Below are positions 8,715-18,501 of a stretch of 64,000 nucleotides of DNA, piece after piece. Position 1 is the first letter of the stretch. The number at the start of each line of letters is the position of its first letter. Made by a program: the position numbers and the translations under genes. The notes under the pieces were generated by a model. The model was given only the letters and a program-made list of their open reading frames with translations. It ran no database searches and was not told where the DNA came from. Origin of the DNA: Vreelandella subglaciescola (lineage in GTDB: Bacteria > Pseudomonadota > Gammaproteobacteria > Pseudomonadales > Halomonadaceae). The stretch spans positions 124,001 through 188,000 of the forward strand of contig NZ_LT670847.1 in assembly GCF_900142895.1 (NCBI RefSeq), written 5' to 3'.

Positions 8715-11700
8715 ATGCGTATCCAGACTCTTTTCCAGAAACCCTTGCATCGCTCCATTAACGGCGTGGTCAAAGCCGATCAGCGCGATGACGCCACGAT
8801 ATATCAAGAGCTCGACGAGTACGTTGTGACCAACGAGCTGGAAAAGCACTTTAGTGCCTTTTTTGACTCCTACGCCACGCCGCTCAGCGATCCTTCCATC
8901 GCCAACCGCGTGGGAGTGTGGGTCTCGGGCTTCTTTGGCTCGGGTAAGTCGCACTTTCTTAAAGCGCTTTCCTACCTGCTGGCCAACATCGAAGCCCATG
9001 ACGATGCCGGTAACGTTTACCAAGCAGCGGATTTCTTTGACGAGGGCAAGCTGCACGATGCCATGATCCGGGCCGACATCGCCAAAGCGATACAAGAGCC
9101 AGCGGACGTCATCCTGTTCAACATCGACAGCAAAGCCAGCTCTAACGATGACGGCAACCCGATCCTCAGCGTCTTCCTGCGGGTGTTTAACGAGTCGCAA
9201 GGCTTTAGCGGTGATCATCCGCATATTGCCCACATGGAGCGTCACCTGGCCCAGCGCGGCGTTTATGCCCGCTTTTGCGAGGCGTTCCAAACGGCCAGCG
9301 GCATGGTGTGGAAGGAGGAGCGCGACGGTTACCAGTTCTACCAGGATGACATTGAGCAGGCGGTCAGTCAGGCGCTGGACCTCTCGCCCGACGCTGCCCA
9401 TAAGTGGTTTGAGGAGTCCGAAGAGGCCTTTAGCGTGTCGGTAGAAAACTTCTGCCATTGGGTCAAAGACTATTTGGATGAGCAATCACCCACGCAGCGC
9501 ATTGTCTTCATGGTCGATGAAGTAGGCCAGTTCATCGGCAGCAATACCCGATTGATGCTAACGCTGCAAACGTTGACCGAAAACCTGGGTACCATCTGCG
9601 GCGGTCGGGCCTGGATTGTGGTCACCTCTCAGGCCGATATGGACGCCGTGCTGGGTGAGATGACGGCGACCAAAGCCAATGACTTCTCCAAGATTGCCGG
9701 GCGCTTTAAAACGCGCTTGTCGCTTTCTAGCTCTAACTCTGACGAGGTGATCCGCAAGCGGCTGTTGGCCAAGACGCCAGAGGCGCGTGATGAGCTCGGG
9801 GACGTATTCGACGCCAAGGGCGCGATTCTGCGCAACCAGCTTACCTTTGACAGTACCGGCCCTACGCTGCAAAACGTGGACGATGCAGAAAGCTTCATTG
9901 CCAACTATCCCTTCGTGCCTTACCACTTTCAGCTGGTGCAGAAGGTCTTCGAGGAAATTCGCAAGGTCGGGGCGACCGGCGCGCACCTGGCTTACGGCGA
10001 GCGTTCGATGCTCGATGCGTTCCAGATGGCGGCCAAAGCGGTAGGCGACGATGACGTCGGTGCGCTGGTGCCCATGTATCGTTTTTATAGCTCGGTGGAA
10101 GGTTTTCTGGATACCACCGTCAAGCGCACGATCGACCAGGCAGACGGGAATCCCGCGCTGAATGCCTTCGATGTAGAGATCTTGCGCACCCTGTTTATGA
10201 TCCGCTACGTCGATCTGGTCAAGGGCACTCTCGACAACTTGGTGACGCTCTCCATCACCCGCATCGACGATGATCGGCTGGCCATTCGAGAGCGCCTGGA
10301 AGGCACCCTGGTACGGCTAGAAAAGGAAAGTCTGGTCATTCGCAACGGCGAGGAGTACCTGTTCCTCACCAACGAAGAGCGCGATATCACGCGCCAGATC
10401 AAGGCCACCGACATTACCGGTAGCGATGAAAACAAGGAGTTGGCGAGTCTGATCTTCAGAGACTTGCTGCGCGACCGCAACAAATATCGCTACCCGCTGA
10501 ACAAGAGTGACTACAGCATCGGCCGCTATCTGGACGGCCATACCCTCGACGGCCGTTATCAGGCCCAGCTGCGCGTCGAGGTGGTGTCCCCGCTGGATAT
10601 TGATTATCTCCAGCACTACGGATCTCAAGCCGGTGAGGCGGGGTGCATCTACAAAAGTAGCGAAAACCACGGCCAAGTGTTGCTCAAATTAACTGATGAC
10701 AACGCCTTCTTTGCCGATTTGCGCACCTTCCTGAAGACGGAAAAGTTCATCCGCCTTAATGCCGCCTCCGGCGATAGCAGCGTTGAGCGTATTCTGGCCG
10801 ACCGTGGCCGCGAGAATCAGGAGCGCAAAAAACGCCTGCGCGTGTGGCTGGAAGAGATGCTGCTCGACGCCGACGTTTATGCACTGGGGCATAAGCTCGA
10901 TATTAACCGTCGCCAGCTGAATACCCGGCTGGATGAGGCCTGCCAATATTTGCTGGAAAATACCTACGGCAAGCTTGGCTATCTCAAAACGCTGACGTCT
11001 GACCCAATGCGCGAGCTGCTGGCGGTGCTAACCGCCGATGATATTGGCCAGCTGGGCATCGCGCTGGACGGCGAGGAAGGTAACCCTCAGGCAGTGCATG
11101 AGGTCGAGCAGTACATCAGCCTGCATGGCGGTGAACCGGTAGCGCTTAACCCGCTGCTTGAGCGCTTCAGCGGGCGTCCTTTTGGCTGGCCGCCCGAAGA
11201 GACACTGTTGATTTTGGGCCGCTTAGCCGCGGTAGGGCGACTGACCTTCCACACCGCCGGCCCCGCGCTGTCGGGCAAGGACGCTTTTGATCTGCTCAAT
11301 AACGCCCGGCGTCGTAGCGAAGTTCGGTTGCAGAAAAAGCGCCAGACCGACGATGCGGTGCTGCGCCAGGTGCGTAACCTCACCAAAGAGCTATTTAGCC
11401 AGCTTGGCCCCAACGGGGAAAAGGAGCTTTACGACTTTTACGTCACTCAGTTCGGCCAGTGGCGAAATCACCTGGGAGCCTACAAAAGTAAAACCGATGT
11501 GGGGCACTTTCCTGGGCGCAAAACCATCGAAAACACGCTGAAAGAGGTCGATCGATTACTACGCATTGACGACAGCTTCGATTTCTTCAAGGAGGTCGTC
11601 GCCTGCAAAGAGGCGCTGTTGGACCTTGAAGAAGACTACCGCGACCTGCACGAGTTTTTTACCCGGCAGCTCACCACCTGGCAGCAGCTGGGTCATGCGC

Positions 11701-12437
11701 TGACGCGGTTTCAGCCTAACCGTTCTGCGCTAGAGAAATCACCGGAGGCGCACAAGGCGCTGGCCGAACTGGACAGTATCTATGCCGATGAGGCGCCCTA
11801 CGCCAAGCTGCCCCGGGTTGCCGTGTTGATCGAAACGATTGATGGCGTCAACGGCCAGCTGCTCGAGCAAAAGCGCGAGCATGCTATGGGGTTAATCGAC
11901 AAGCGTATCGCCAGCCTCAGCGCAGAAATCGTCAAGAGTGGCATCGGCACGCCAGAGCTGAGCAACCAGCTGCTGCGCCCGCTGCAGCTGCTCAAAGACG
12001 ATATCGCCACGGTTATGGGCGTGGCGCAGATTTATTTGCTGCAGGGCGAAACCGCTGCCGAGCGCGAACAGGACAGCCTCGATCGGCTTTATCGGGCTCA
12101 GCAGGACGAAGCCGAACGCCAGCGCGCGGTCGCCAAAGCGGCTAACAGCGGTAGCGGACAAAAGGCCCCGGCCACAACGGACAACGCTAGCGGCGGTCAT
12201 CAAGGCACTGATGCCACAGGGCCGAGCCCCACCAGCGTCGTCGATGAAGTGCGCGAGCCCCATCCGCCAGTGGCGCCGCCCAAGCCGGTCGTCAACGTCA
12301 GCGTCAGCCAGGTGCTCAGCCGCACGCACAGCGGTGTTTATCTGGAAAGCCAGCAAGAGGTGGATGCCTTTATCGACAAGCTAAAAGACGAGCTGGATGA
12401 TGCCATCGCCGCCCATAAGCGCATTCGGGTACGTTAA
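8715..12437 (+). CDS. brxC: BREX P-loop ATPase BrxC
   Basis: Large ATPase of BREX (BrxC/PglY group), about 1,240 aa. The N-terminus MRIQTLFQKPLHRSINGVVKA aligns residue for residue with E. coli BrxC, so I place the start at ATG 8715; a TTG two codons upstream (8709) is nearer the AAGGA ribosome site and is the alternative. Walker A is GFFGSGKS at residues 72-79; Walker B-like IVFMVDEVGQF is at about residue 265. The C-terminal fifth has charged helices, then a low-complexity Ser/Ala/Pro linker (about 12,130-12,290) before a short conserved tail. Followed within 10 bp by a gene remnant. Confidence 0.94.
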   Translation: MRIQTLFQKPLHRSINGVVKADQRDDATIYQELDEYVVTNELEKHFSAFFDSYATPLSDPSIANRVGVWVSGFFGSGKSHFLKALSYLLANIEAHDDAGNVYQAADFFDEGKLHDAMIRADIAKAIQEPADVILFNIDSKASSNDDGNPILSVFLRVFNESQGFSGDHPHIAHMERHLAQRGVYARFCEAFQTASGMVWKEERDGYQFYQDDIEQAVSQALDLSPDAAHKWFEESEEAFSVSVENFCHWVKDYLDEQSPTQRIVFMVDEVGQFIGSNTRLMLTLQTLTENLGTICGGRAWIVVTSQADMDAVLGEMTATKANDFSKIAGRFKTRLSLSSSNSDEVIRKRLLAKTPEARDELGDVFDAKGAILRNQLTFDSTGPTLQNVDDAESFIANYPFVPYHFQLVQKVFEEIRKVGATGAHLAYGERSMLDAFQMAAKAVGDDDVGALVPMYRFYSSVEGFLDTTVKRTIDQADGNPALNAFDVEILRTLFMIRYVDLVKGTLDNLVTLSITRIDDDRLAIRERLEGTLVRLEKESLVIRNGEEYLFLTNEERDITRQIKATDITGSDENKELASLIFRDLLRDRNKYRYPLNKSDYSIGRYLDGHTLDGRYQAQLRVEVVSPLDIDYLQHYGSQAGEAGCIYKSSENHGQVLLKLTDDNAFFADLRTFLKTEKFIRLNAASGDSSVERILADRGRENQERKKRLRVWLEEMLLDADVYALGHKLDINRRQLNTRLDEACQYLLENTYGKLGYLKTLTSDPMRELLAVLTADDIGQLGIALDGEEGNPQAVHEVEQYISLHGGEPVALNPLLERFSGRPFGWPPEETLLILGRLAAVGRLTFHTAGPALSGKDAFDLLNNARRRSEVRLQKKRQTDDAVLRQVRNLTKELFSQLGPNGEKELYDFYVTQFGQWRNHLGAYKSKTDVGHFPGRKTIENTLKEVDRLLRIDDSFDFFKEVVACKEALLDLEEDYRDLHEFFTRQLTTWQQLGHALTRFQPNRSALEKSPEAHKALAELDSIYADEAPYAKLPRVAVLIETIDGVNGQLLEQKREHAMGLIDKRIASLSAEIVKSGIGTPELSNQLLRPLQLLKDDIATVMGVAQIYLLQGETAAEREQDSLDRLYRAQQDEAERQRAVAKAANSGSGQKAPATTDNASGGHQGTDATGPSPTSVVDEVREPHPPVAPPKPVVNVSVSQVLSRTHSGVYLESQQEVDAFIDKLKDELDDAIAAHKRIRVR

Positions 12438-12445
12438 GGAACGTC

Positions 12446-12904
12446 ATGGCACCTAGCACAGTGAGTACAATGGAACACTTGCTTGCTCAGCCTGAAGGCA
12501 AGCAGTTGGAGTTCAAGCGCGATATTTCCTCGCTCAAGCCGTTGCTGAAAGCGCTGGTGGCCTTTGCCAACACCGCCGGTGGACAAATGCAGCCCCATCC
12601 GTATCGCCTTCTTCGATGACCGCATTGAGATTGAAAGCCCCGGCCTGCTGATGCCGGGCATGACCGTGGCCGACATGAAAAGCGGTGTCTCGATGATCCG
12701 CAATCCGGTTATTGCCCGCGTGTTTAGCGAGCTTCGGCTGGTGGAGCAGTGGGGGAGCGGAGTTAAGCGCCTCTCGGCAAGTCCGCCATTGCTAAACAGC
12801 TGGGCCACAAAGGCGTATCCGGTGAACTCAACAAGCAGATCAGCCGACTGCAGCAGTACCGCCTTACCGCTGATGGCGAAACGTATCTCAAGGATAAAAT
12901 ATGA
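12446..12904 (+). pseudogene. Remnant of an AlbA_2/HATPase_c_4-type ATP-binding regulator
   Basis: Three pieces in different frames make up one broken gene. From ATG 12446 the first 46 codons give an AlbA_2 (Schlafen-like) start, QLEFKRDISSLKPLLKALVAFANTAGG; the frame then fails and hits TGA at 12617. In the next frame RIAFFDDRIEIESPGLLMPGM ... VEQWGSGVKR is the C-terminal half of the HATPase_c_4 domain. A second frameshift leads into GKSAIAKQLGHKGVSGELNKQ, a winged-helix tail ending at TGA 12904, which overlaps the pglX ATG. Intact relatives have roughly 450-560 aa; only ~150 codons remain, so there is a large internal deletion plus at least two frameshifts. Confidence 0.8.
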
Positions 12905-15900
12905 ACACAGGGAACATCAAGCAGTACGCCCCCAAAGCGCGGACTCGGTTTATCGAGACCATGGCGCGCCAGGCCGCCCGCTACGGTATTACCCCGGGTG
13001 AGCAGGGCGGAGGCCACGCTGCGCCCATGGAGATCCGCGGCGACGTGATGCTGATTACCACGCAGGATGGCCAGACCCACAGCTTCCCCAAGGCGCTGCG
13101 CGGCCCCCGCGAGGCGCTGGCCAAGTGGGTCACCCAGTTGGGCTTTGATCAAGCCATTGAGCAAGCCGCCTACAGCTGGTTCAACCGCCTGTGCGCGATC
13201 CGCTTTATGGAGCTCAAGGGCTATCTGGACCACGGCCGGCGGGTGCTCTCGCATCCGGATCACGAGGGCGGCGTACAGATTCTTGATGATTGCCTGGAGA
13301 TCGAGCTGCCCGGCCTGGCACCTGCCCGGGTGCGCGAGCTAAAACTCGATGGCACCCAGGACGAAACGCTTTACCGTGAGCTGCTGCTGGCCCAGTGCAA
13401 CGCCCTGCATAGCGCCATGCCGTTTCTGTTCGAGCCGCTGGACGACGCCAGCGAGCTGCTGCTGCCGGATAACCTGACCAAGACCGACTCGCTGATCCGC
13501 GAGCTGGTGGAAGCGATTCCCGAGGAAGACTGGCAGGACGTCGAAGTCATCGGCTGGCTCTACCAGTTCTACATCAGCGAGAAGAAGGATCAGGTGATCG
13601 GCAAGGTGGTGAAGAGCGAAGATATTCCCGCCGCCACCCAGCTGTTCACCCCCAACTGGATCGTCCAGTACCTGGTGCAGAACTCCATCGGCCGCCAGTG
13701 GCTGCAGACCTACCCAGGCTCGCCCCTCAAGGCTGAGATGCCGTACTACATCGAGCCCGCCGAGCAAGAGCCCGAGGTGCAGGCCCAGCTGGACGCCATC
13801 ACCCCTGAAAGCCTCGACCCCGAAACGATCAAGGTGCTCGACCCGGCCTGCGGCTCCGGCCATATTCTGGTCGAAGCCTACAACGTGCTGAAGGCCATCT
13901 ATGAGGAGCGCGGCTACCGCAGCCGCGATATTCCCAAGCTGATCCTGGAACATAACCTGTTCGGCCTGGACATCGACGACCGCGCCGCCCAGCTCGCCGG
14001 CTTTGCCCTGCTAATGAAGGCCCGCGAGGACGACCGACGGATATTTAGCCGGATGGGTGACAATAAAGGGCGGCTGAACGTGCTGGCCCTGCAGGGCACC
14101 CAGCACCTGAGCGCCAAGGCACTATGGCGCGATCTCAACCTCACTGGCGACTCGCACCAGGGCCAGTCTCAGGGCCTGTTCGATAGCGAGCAGCAAGACC
14201 TCTCCAGCAATGACAACACCTACAAGGCCATTGCCGACCTGATCGAGCGCTTCCAGGACGCCAAGACCTTCGGCTCGCTGATCGAAGTGCCCAATAGCTT
14301 CGAGGCCCCGCTCAAGACTCTGCTGGACAAGCTGCGCGAGCTGGAAGCCAGCGGCGACACCCTGCAGAAGTCCGCCGCCAAGCAGCTAACTCCCATCGTG
14401 CAGCAGGCGTGGGGTCTGGCGCAGCGGTATGATGCCGTGGTGGCAAATCCGCCGTATATGGGTAGCAAGTACCAAACACCAGCGGTGAAGAAATACCTGA
14501 AAGACGCCTACAAAGGCTACGAGAAAGATCTTTTCTCCGCCTTTATCGTCCGCAATCTAGATTTTGCCAAAGACCACGGCCAGCTTGGCTTTATGACGCC
14601 GTTTGTCTGGATGTTCATTTCCAGCTACGAGCAGCTACGCAAGCGCTTGATTGAAGAGGATGTCATCACCAGCCTGATTCAGCTGGAATACTCAGGCTTT
14701 GATGGCGCAACGGTGCCGATTTGTACCTTTATGCTCAGCAAGGGCCACATTGCCAGCTATACCGGCAGCTATATTCGGCTGTCTGATTTCCGAGGCGCGG
14801 TAAATCAGGGGCCGAAAACGCTGGAGGCCATTCAGGACCGCGAGTGTGGCTGGTTCTACGAAGCCAAGCCGGATGATTTCAAGAAGATTCCGGGAAGTCC
14901 GGTTGCGTATTGGTTAAGTAGCGCAGTGAAAGATGCTTTTTCAAACAATAAACCACTTGCACAGTATGCATTTTCAGATGGAAAAAATATTACAGGTGAT
15001 AACGAGAAATATCAGAGGTTTTTTTGGGAAACTTCGGTCTCAAAAATTGGTGACGCGAAAAAATGGAGGTTCATATCAAAAGGGGGCGGGTTTAAAAAGT
15101 GGACTGAAAGTAATGATGTGACTATAGATTGGTCTGAAAAAGCTCGTGACCACTATCGGGAAAGTAAAATTGGGAGGATCATACCTAACAGTATATGGTT
15201 TCGAGAGGGTATTACTTGGGGCTTGATAACCTCTTCGCTACCAAGCTTCAGGTTTCTTGATGAGAATACAACCTTTAGTGATGTAGGCATTTTTTTCAAA
15301 AAAAATGATGATATATTGCCTGTGTTGGCCTTTTTGAATTCCAAAATTTGCCATTACTTTCTCAATGTGATGAATCCAACCCTAAACTATCCTGTGGAAG
15401 TTGTTTTAAGAATCCCTGTCTCTAAAGCCATAGAAAAAAAGTTAGGCTATGAAAATGGCAAGAGAATACAAGAAATTGATCCATGGAAAATTTCATTTGA
15501 TGAGTCAACATGGGGTTTTTCCTTACTCCCATTATTGAATAAGAAGGTTTTTTATAAAAGTATTGCAGGTTCATATAGTCGGCTTCGTAAGCATTGGCAT
15601 GAGATGATTCTTGAGGTTCAACAACTGGAGGAAGAGAACAATCGCACCTTTATCGACGTCTATGGCCTTCAGGGTGAGATGACTCCCTGCATCTCCCTGA
15701 AAGAAATTACTCTCACATGCAACCCCCACTACCGCTATGGTGGCAACCGCTCCGAGGAAGAGCTGGAAACCTTACTTCAGTGCGACACGCTCAAAGAGCT
15801 GGTCAGCTATGCCATCGGCTGCATGATGGGCCGCTACTCGCTGGATAAGCCCGGCCTGATCCTCGCCAGTCAAGGCGAAACTCTCCGCGACTACTTCGCC

Positions 15901-16554
15901 CGAATCCCCGACCCCAACTTTGCACCGGATGAAAACGCCATCATCCCGTTGACCGATCAGGAGTGGTTCCCCGACGACGCCACCAATCGCTTCCGTGATT
16001 TCGTTAGCACCGCCTGGGGCGAAGATCACCTGCAGGAAAACCTCGACTTCGTTGCCGAAAGCCTTTGCCTGCACGCGATCAAACCCAAGAAAGGCGAAGC
16101 CGCACTGGAAACCATCCGCCGCTATATGAGCGCCCAGTTCTTCAAAGACCACCTGCGTACCTACAAGAAGCGCCCCATCTACTGGCTGTTCAGCTCCGGC
16201 AAGCAGAAAGCCTTCGAGTGCCTGATCTACCTGCACCGCTACAATGAAAGCACCCTGGCCGAGATGCGCACCGACTACGTCATCCCGCTGACCACCAAGC
16301 TCGCCAGCTACGTCGAGACGTTGGAAAAAGACAAAGACGCCAGCGCCTCCGCTGCCGACACCAAGCGCATCGAAAAACAGCTGAGCAAGCTCCACAAACA
16401 GCAGGCCGAGCTCAACACCTTCGACGAAAAACTCCGCCACTACGCCGATCAGCGCATCGCGCTGGATCTCGACGATGGCGTTAAGGTCAACTACGGGAAA
16501 TTTGGGGATCTGCTGGCGGAAGTGAAGGACGTCACAGGAGTTAAGCCAACATGA
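12901..16554 (+). CDS. pglX: BREX adenine-specific DNA methyltransferase PglX
   Basis: N6-adenine methyltransferase that marks host DNA at the BREX site and takes part in phage exclusion; 1,217 aa. Opens MNTGNIKQYAPKARTRFI as in E. coli PglX. The AdoMet motif DPACGSGH is at residues 314-321 and the catalytic NPPY at 516-519. From about nucleotide 14,900 to 15,650 (residues ~667-917) base composition drops sharply to AT-rich with many AAA/TTT codons, then returns to GC-rich; this interval corresponds to the target-recognition region. A coiled coil follows (residues ~1,140-1,180). Its TGA overlaps the ATG of the next gene by 4 bp, implying translational coupling. Confidence 0.95.
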   Translation: MNTGNIKQYAPKARTRFIETMARQAARYGITPGEQGGGHAAPMEIRGDVMLITTQDGQTHSFPKALRGPREALAKWVTQLGFDQAIEQAAYSWFNRLCAIRFMELKGYLDHGRRVLSHPDHEGGVQILDDCLEIELPGLAPARVRELKLDGTQDETLYRELLLAQCNALHSAMPFLFEPLDDASELLLPDNLTKTDSLIRELVEAIPEEDWQDVEVIGWLYQFYISEKKDQVIGKVVKSEDIPAATQLFTPNWIVQYLVQNSIGRQWLQTYPGSPLKAEMPYYIEPAEQEPEVQAQLDAITPESLDPETIKVLDPACGSGHILVEAYNVLKAIYEERGYRSRDIPKLILEHNLFGLDIDDRAAQLAGFALLMKAREDDRRIFSRMGDNKGRLNVLALQGTQHLSAKALWRDLNLTGDSHQGQSQGLFDSEQQDLSSNDNTYKAIADLIERFQDAKTFGSLIEVPNSFEAPLKTLLDKLRELEASGDTLQKSAAKQLTPIVQQAWGLAQRYDAVVANPPYMGSKYQTPAVKKYLKDAYKGYEKDLFSAFIVRNLDFAKDHGQLGFMTPFVWMFISSYEQLRKRLIEEDVITSLIQLEYSGFDGATVPICTFMLSKGHIASYTGSYIRLSDFRGAVNQGPKTLEAIQDRECGWFYEAKPDDFKKIPGSPVAYWLSSAVKDAFSNNKPLAQYAFSDGKNITGDNEKYQRFFWETSVSKIGDAKKWRFISKGGGFKKWTESNDVTIDWSEKARDHYRESKIGRIIPNSIWFREGITWGLITSSLPSFRFLDENTTFSDVGIFFKKNDDILPVLAFLNSKICHYFLNVMNPTLNYPVEVVLRIPVSKAIEKKLGYENGKRIQEIDPWKISFDESTWGFSLLPLLNKKVFYKSIAGSYSRLRKHWHEMILEVQQLEEENNRTFIDVYGLQGEMTPCISLKEITLTCNPHYRYGGNRSEEELETLLQCDTLKELVSYAIGCMMGRYSLDKPGLILASQGETLRDYFARIPDPNFAPDENAIIPLTDQEWFPDDATNRFRDFVSTAWGEDHLQENLDFVAESLCLHAIKPKKGEAALETIRRYMSAQFFKDHLRTYKKRPIYWLFSSGKQKAFECLIYLHRYNESTLAEMRTDYVIPLTTKLASYVETLEKDKDASASAADTKRIEKQLSKLHKQQAELNTFDEKLRHYADQRIALDLDDGVKVNYGKFGDLLAEVKDVTGVKPT

Positions 16555-17735
16555 TAAAAAGAATCTATATCGACAACTTCAAGTCGCTGATGGATTTTGA
16601 GCTGAATCTGGCGGCGTTCACCTGCCTGGTGGGGCTAAACGGGGCGGGTAAATCCACGGTGCTCCAGGCGCTGGATTTTATCTCTCAGCAGATGCGGGGC
16701 GATATAGACGAGTGGCTGTTTCAGCGGCAGTGGCAGCCAAGTGATATTGGCTCCAAGCTTACCGCCAAGAAAAATATTGAGATTGCCCTGCAGCTGGAAA
16801 ACCAGGACCACGGCCTAATCGAATGGAAAGCCAGCTTTAACCGCCATTCCTTGCGCTGCACAAGAGAAGAAGCCACCAGCAACGGCAAGCTGGTGCTCAA
16901 GGTAGAAGACGGCGAGTTTTTCATTAATAAGAATGTCAGCTCTGAAGGTTCGCGTAGCGCAAGCCATAGCATCATGTTTGATTACCAAGGCTCGATTCTG
17001 TCTCAGCTGAAGCAAAACCAGCTTGGCCCGGGGCTGCAGGTATTAAAAGAGACGTTGGCCAATATCCGCTCGCTGGACCTGCTCTCGCCTGAACATCTTC
17101 GCCAGCGCACCCGCGACTCCGCCGGGCATCTGGGGCTGGGCGGGCAAAAACTCTCGGCCTACCTACACGAGCAAGGCAGTGAAGCGCGCCAGCGGCTGCT
17201 GACAAAGCTGCAAACCGTATACCCACAGCTGACCAGTATTGATACCCGTTCGATGCGCTCGGGGTGGAAGCACCTGGATATCGCCGAGCAGTTTGCGAAA
17301 AAAATGCTGAAAACACCGGCACGCCACGTCAACGACGGCTTGTTGCGCCTGCTCGCCGTGCTGTCTCAGTTGGAATCAGACGAGCAGTTTTTGCTGTTTG
17401 ATGAAATCGAGAATGGCATCAACCCCGAGCTGGTCGAGTTCCTGGTGGATGCGCTTGTCGAGAGTGAGCATCAGGTAATGGTCACCACACACAGCCCGGT
17501 GATTCTTAATTACCTGGAAGATGAAGTCGCCAAGCAGGGCGTGATCTATCTCTACAAGAATGCCAGCGGTGCGACCCAGGCAATCCACCTGTTTGAAATT
17601 CCGTCGCTGGCGGAAAAGCTGCGCGTAATGGGGCCAGGGGAAGCCTTTCTTGATACCCGGCTCACCGAGCTGGAAGACGAAATACAGGGCCTAAGCCAGC
17701 AGGAGGGCAAGGATGCATCTGCTACTGAGCGGTGA
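16551..17735 (+). CDS. AAA ATPase (OLD/RecF-like) coupled to pglX
   Basis: 394 aa, SMC/RecF/OLD-type ATPase (AAA_21 group). Walker A GLNGAGKST at residues 28-36 follows the typical IKRIYIDNFKSL opening; an ABC-signature-like GHLGLGGQKLSAYL lies near residue 190-205; Walker B FLLFDEIENG is near 279-287, followed by VMVTTHSPVIL with the switch His. No nuclease domain is fused. The start codon overlaps the pglX stop (ATGA) and the end overlaps the TOPRIM-like gene by 23 bp. Not a BREX core gene. The architecture resembles the ATPase halves of two-gene abortive systems such as PARIS, but homology to AriA cannot be shown here. Confidence 0.8.
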   Translation: MIKRIYIDNFKSLMDFELNLAAFTCLVGLNGAGKSTVLQALDFISQQMRGDIDEWLFQRQWQPSDIGSKLTAKKNIEIALQLENQDHGLIEWKASFNRHSLRCTREEATSNGKLVLKVEDGEFFINKNVSSEGSRSASHSIMFDYQGSILSQLKQNQLGPGLQVLKETLANIRSLDLLSPEHLRQRTRDSAGHLGLGGQKLSAYLHEQGSEARQRLLTKLQTVYPQLTSIDTRSMRSGWKHLDIAEQFAKKMLKTPARHVNDGLLRLLAVLSQLESDEQFLLFDEIENGINPELVEFLVDALVESEHQVMVTTHSPVILNYLEDEVAKQGVIYLYKNASGATQAIHLFEIPSLAEKLRVMGPGEAFLDTRLTELEDEIQGLSQQEGKDASATER

Positions 17736-18465
17736 AGGCCCCAGCGATATCGGCGTATGCTATCCGGCTGCTGAATACTGCCAATCGGAAAACTTCAAGC
17801 CGGGGCCAATGGCGTGGCTGGCTGATCAGTGGGTAGAAAGGTGCCAAGGGTATAATTTATCGCACCTTGAAAGCGGGCTGGTGCACTTCGTCAACGAAAA
17901 ATACTTGGCAAAAAACAAACCTGATCCCGCTAAAAAAGCCATGCGGCTGCGGGGCAAGCGTACGCCCGGTGAAACGGCTTATTACTTCTACAACGCCCGT
18001 GCGCTGGCCAAGCGCGCGATCTCCCTGGCGCACGAGGTCGACGATCAGGTAGTGGCGGTGCTGTTCCGCGACGCTGACGGCACCGCCTCAGCCGGGCGCG
18101 GAGAATGGCAAGCCAAGTACGACTCCATGCTTGAAGGCTTCGAGGTTGAAGGCTTTGTCTATGGCGTTGCCATGCTGCCCCAACCAAAGTCAGAAGCCTG
18201 GCTGCTTTGCGCGCTAAACCCCCAGTCGCCTTATCAGCACTGCGCCAGGCTGGAGGAGGAATCAGGTAACGACAAAAGCCCGTATTCGCTGAAAAGCCAG
18301 CTGGATGTTGCTTGCCAGGGCAATACCTCGGCCGACCAGCTAGCCGAAGTGGTCCAGGCAGGCGGCGTCCAGTGGGAAAAGATTGACATGCCTTCATTGA
18401 GTGCGTTTAAGAGCCGGTTGGAAGAAGTGGTCGCACGGGCGGTAAAGCGGAAAAACCAAGTGTAA
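17713..18465 (+). CDS. TOPRIM-like (DUF4276-like) partner of the AAA ATPase
   Basis: 250 aa, family not certain. The opening MHLLLSGEGPSDIG places an acidic residue (E8) at the end of the first strand, and VVAVLFRDADGT (near residues 113-124) supplies a DxD; together these are the TOPRIM metal-binding pattern. PKSEAWLLCAL is a further conserved-looking block, as in DUF4276-type proteins encoded beside AAA ATPases. It overlaps the ATPase gene by 23 bp in another frame, so the two are made together. Likely role: metal-dependent nuclease effector gated by the ATPase. That role is inference. Confidence 0.6.
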   Translation: MHLLLSGEGPSDIGVCYPAAEYCQSENFKPGPMAWLADQWVERCQGYNLSHLESGLVHFVNEKYLAKNKPDPAKKAMRLRGKRTPGETAYYFYNARALAKRAISLAHEVDDQVVAVLFRDADGTASAGRGEWQAKYDSMLEGFEVEGFVYGVAMLPQPKSEAWLLCALNPQSPYQHCARLEEESGNDKSPYSLKSQLDVACQGNTSADQLAEVVQAGGVQWEKIDMPSLSAFKSRLEEVVARAVKRKNQV

Positions 18466-18501
18466 GCAGCAAATCCAAAAAGCGAGTATCAAGGAGCAGC
18501 A

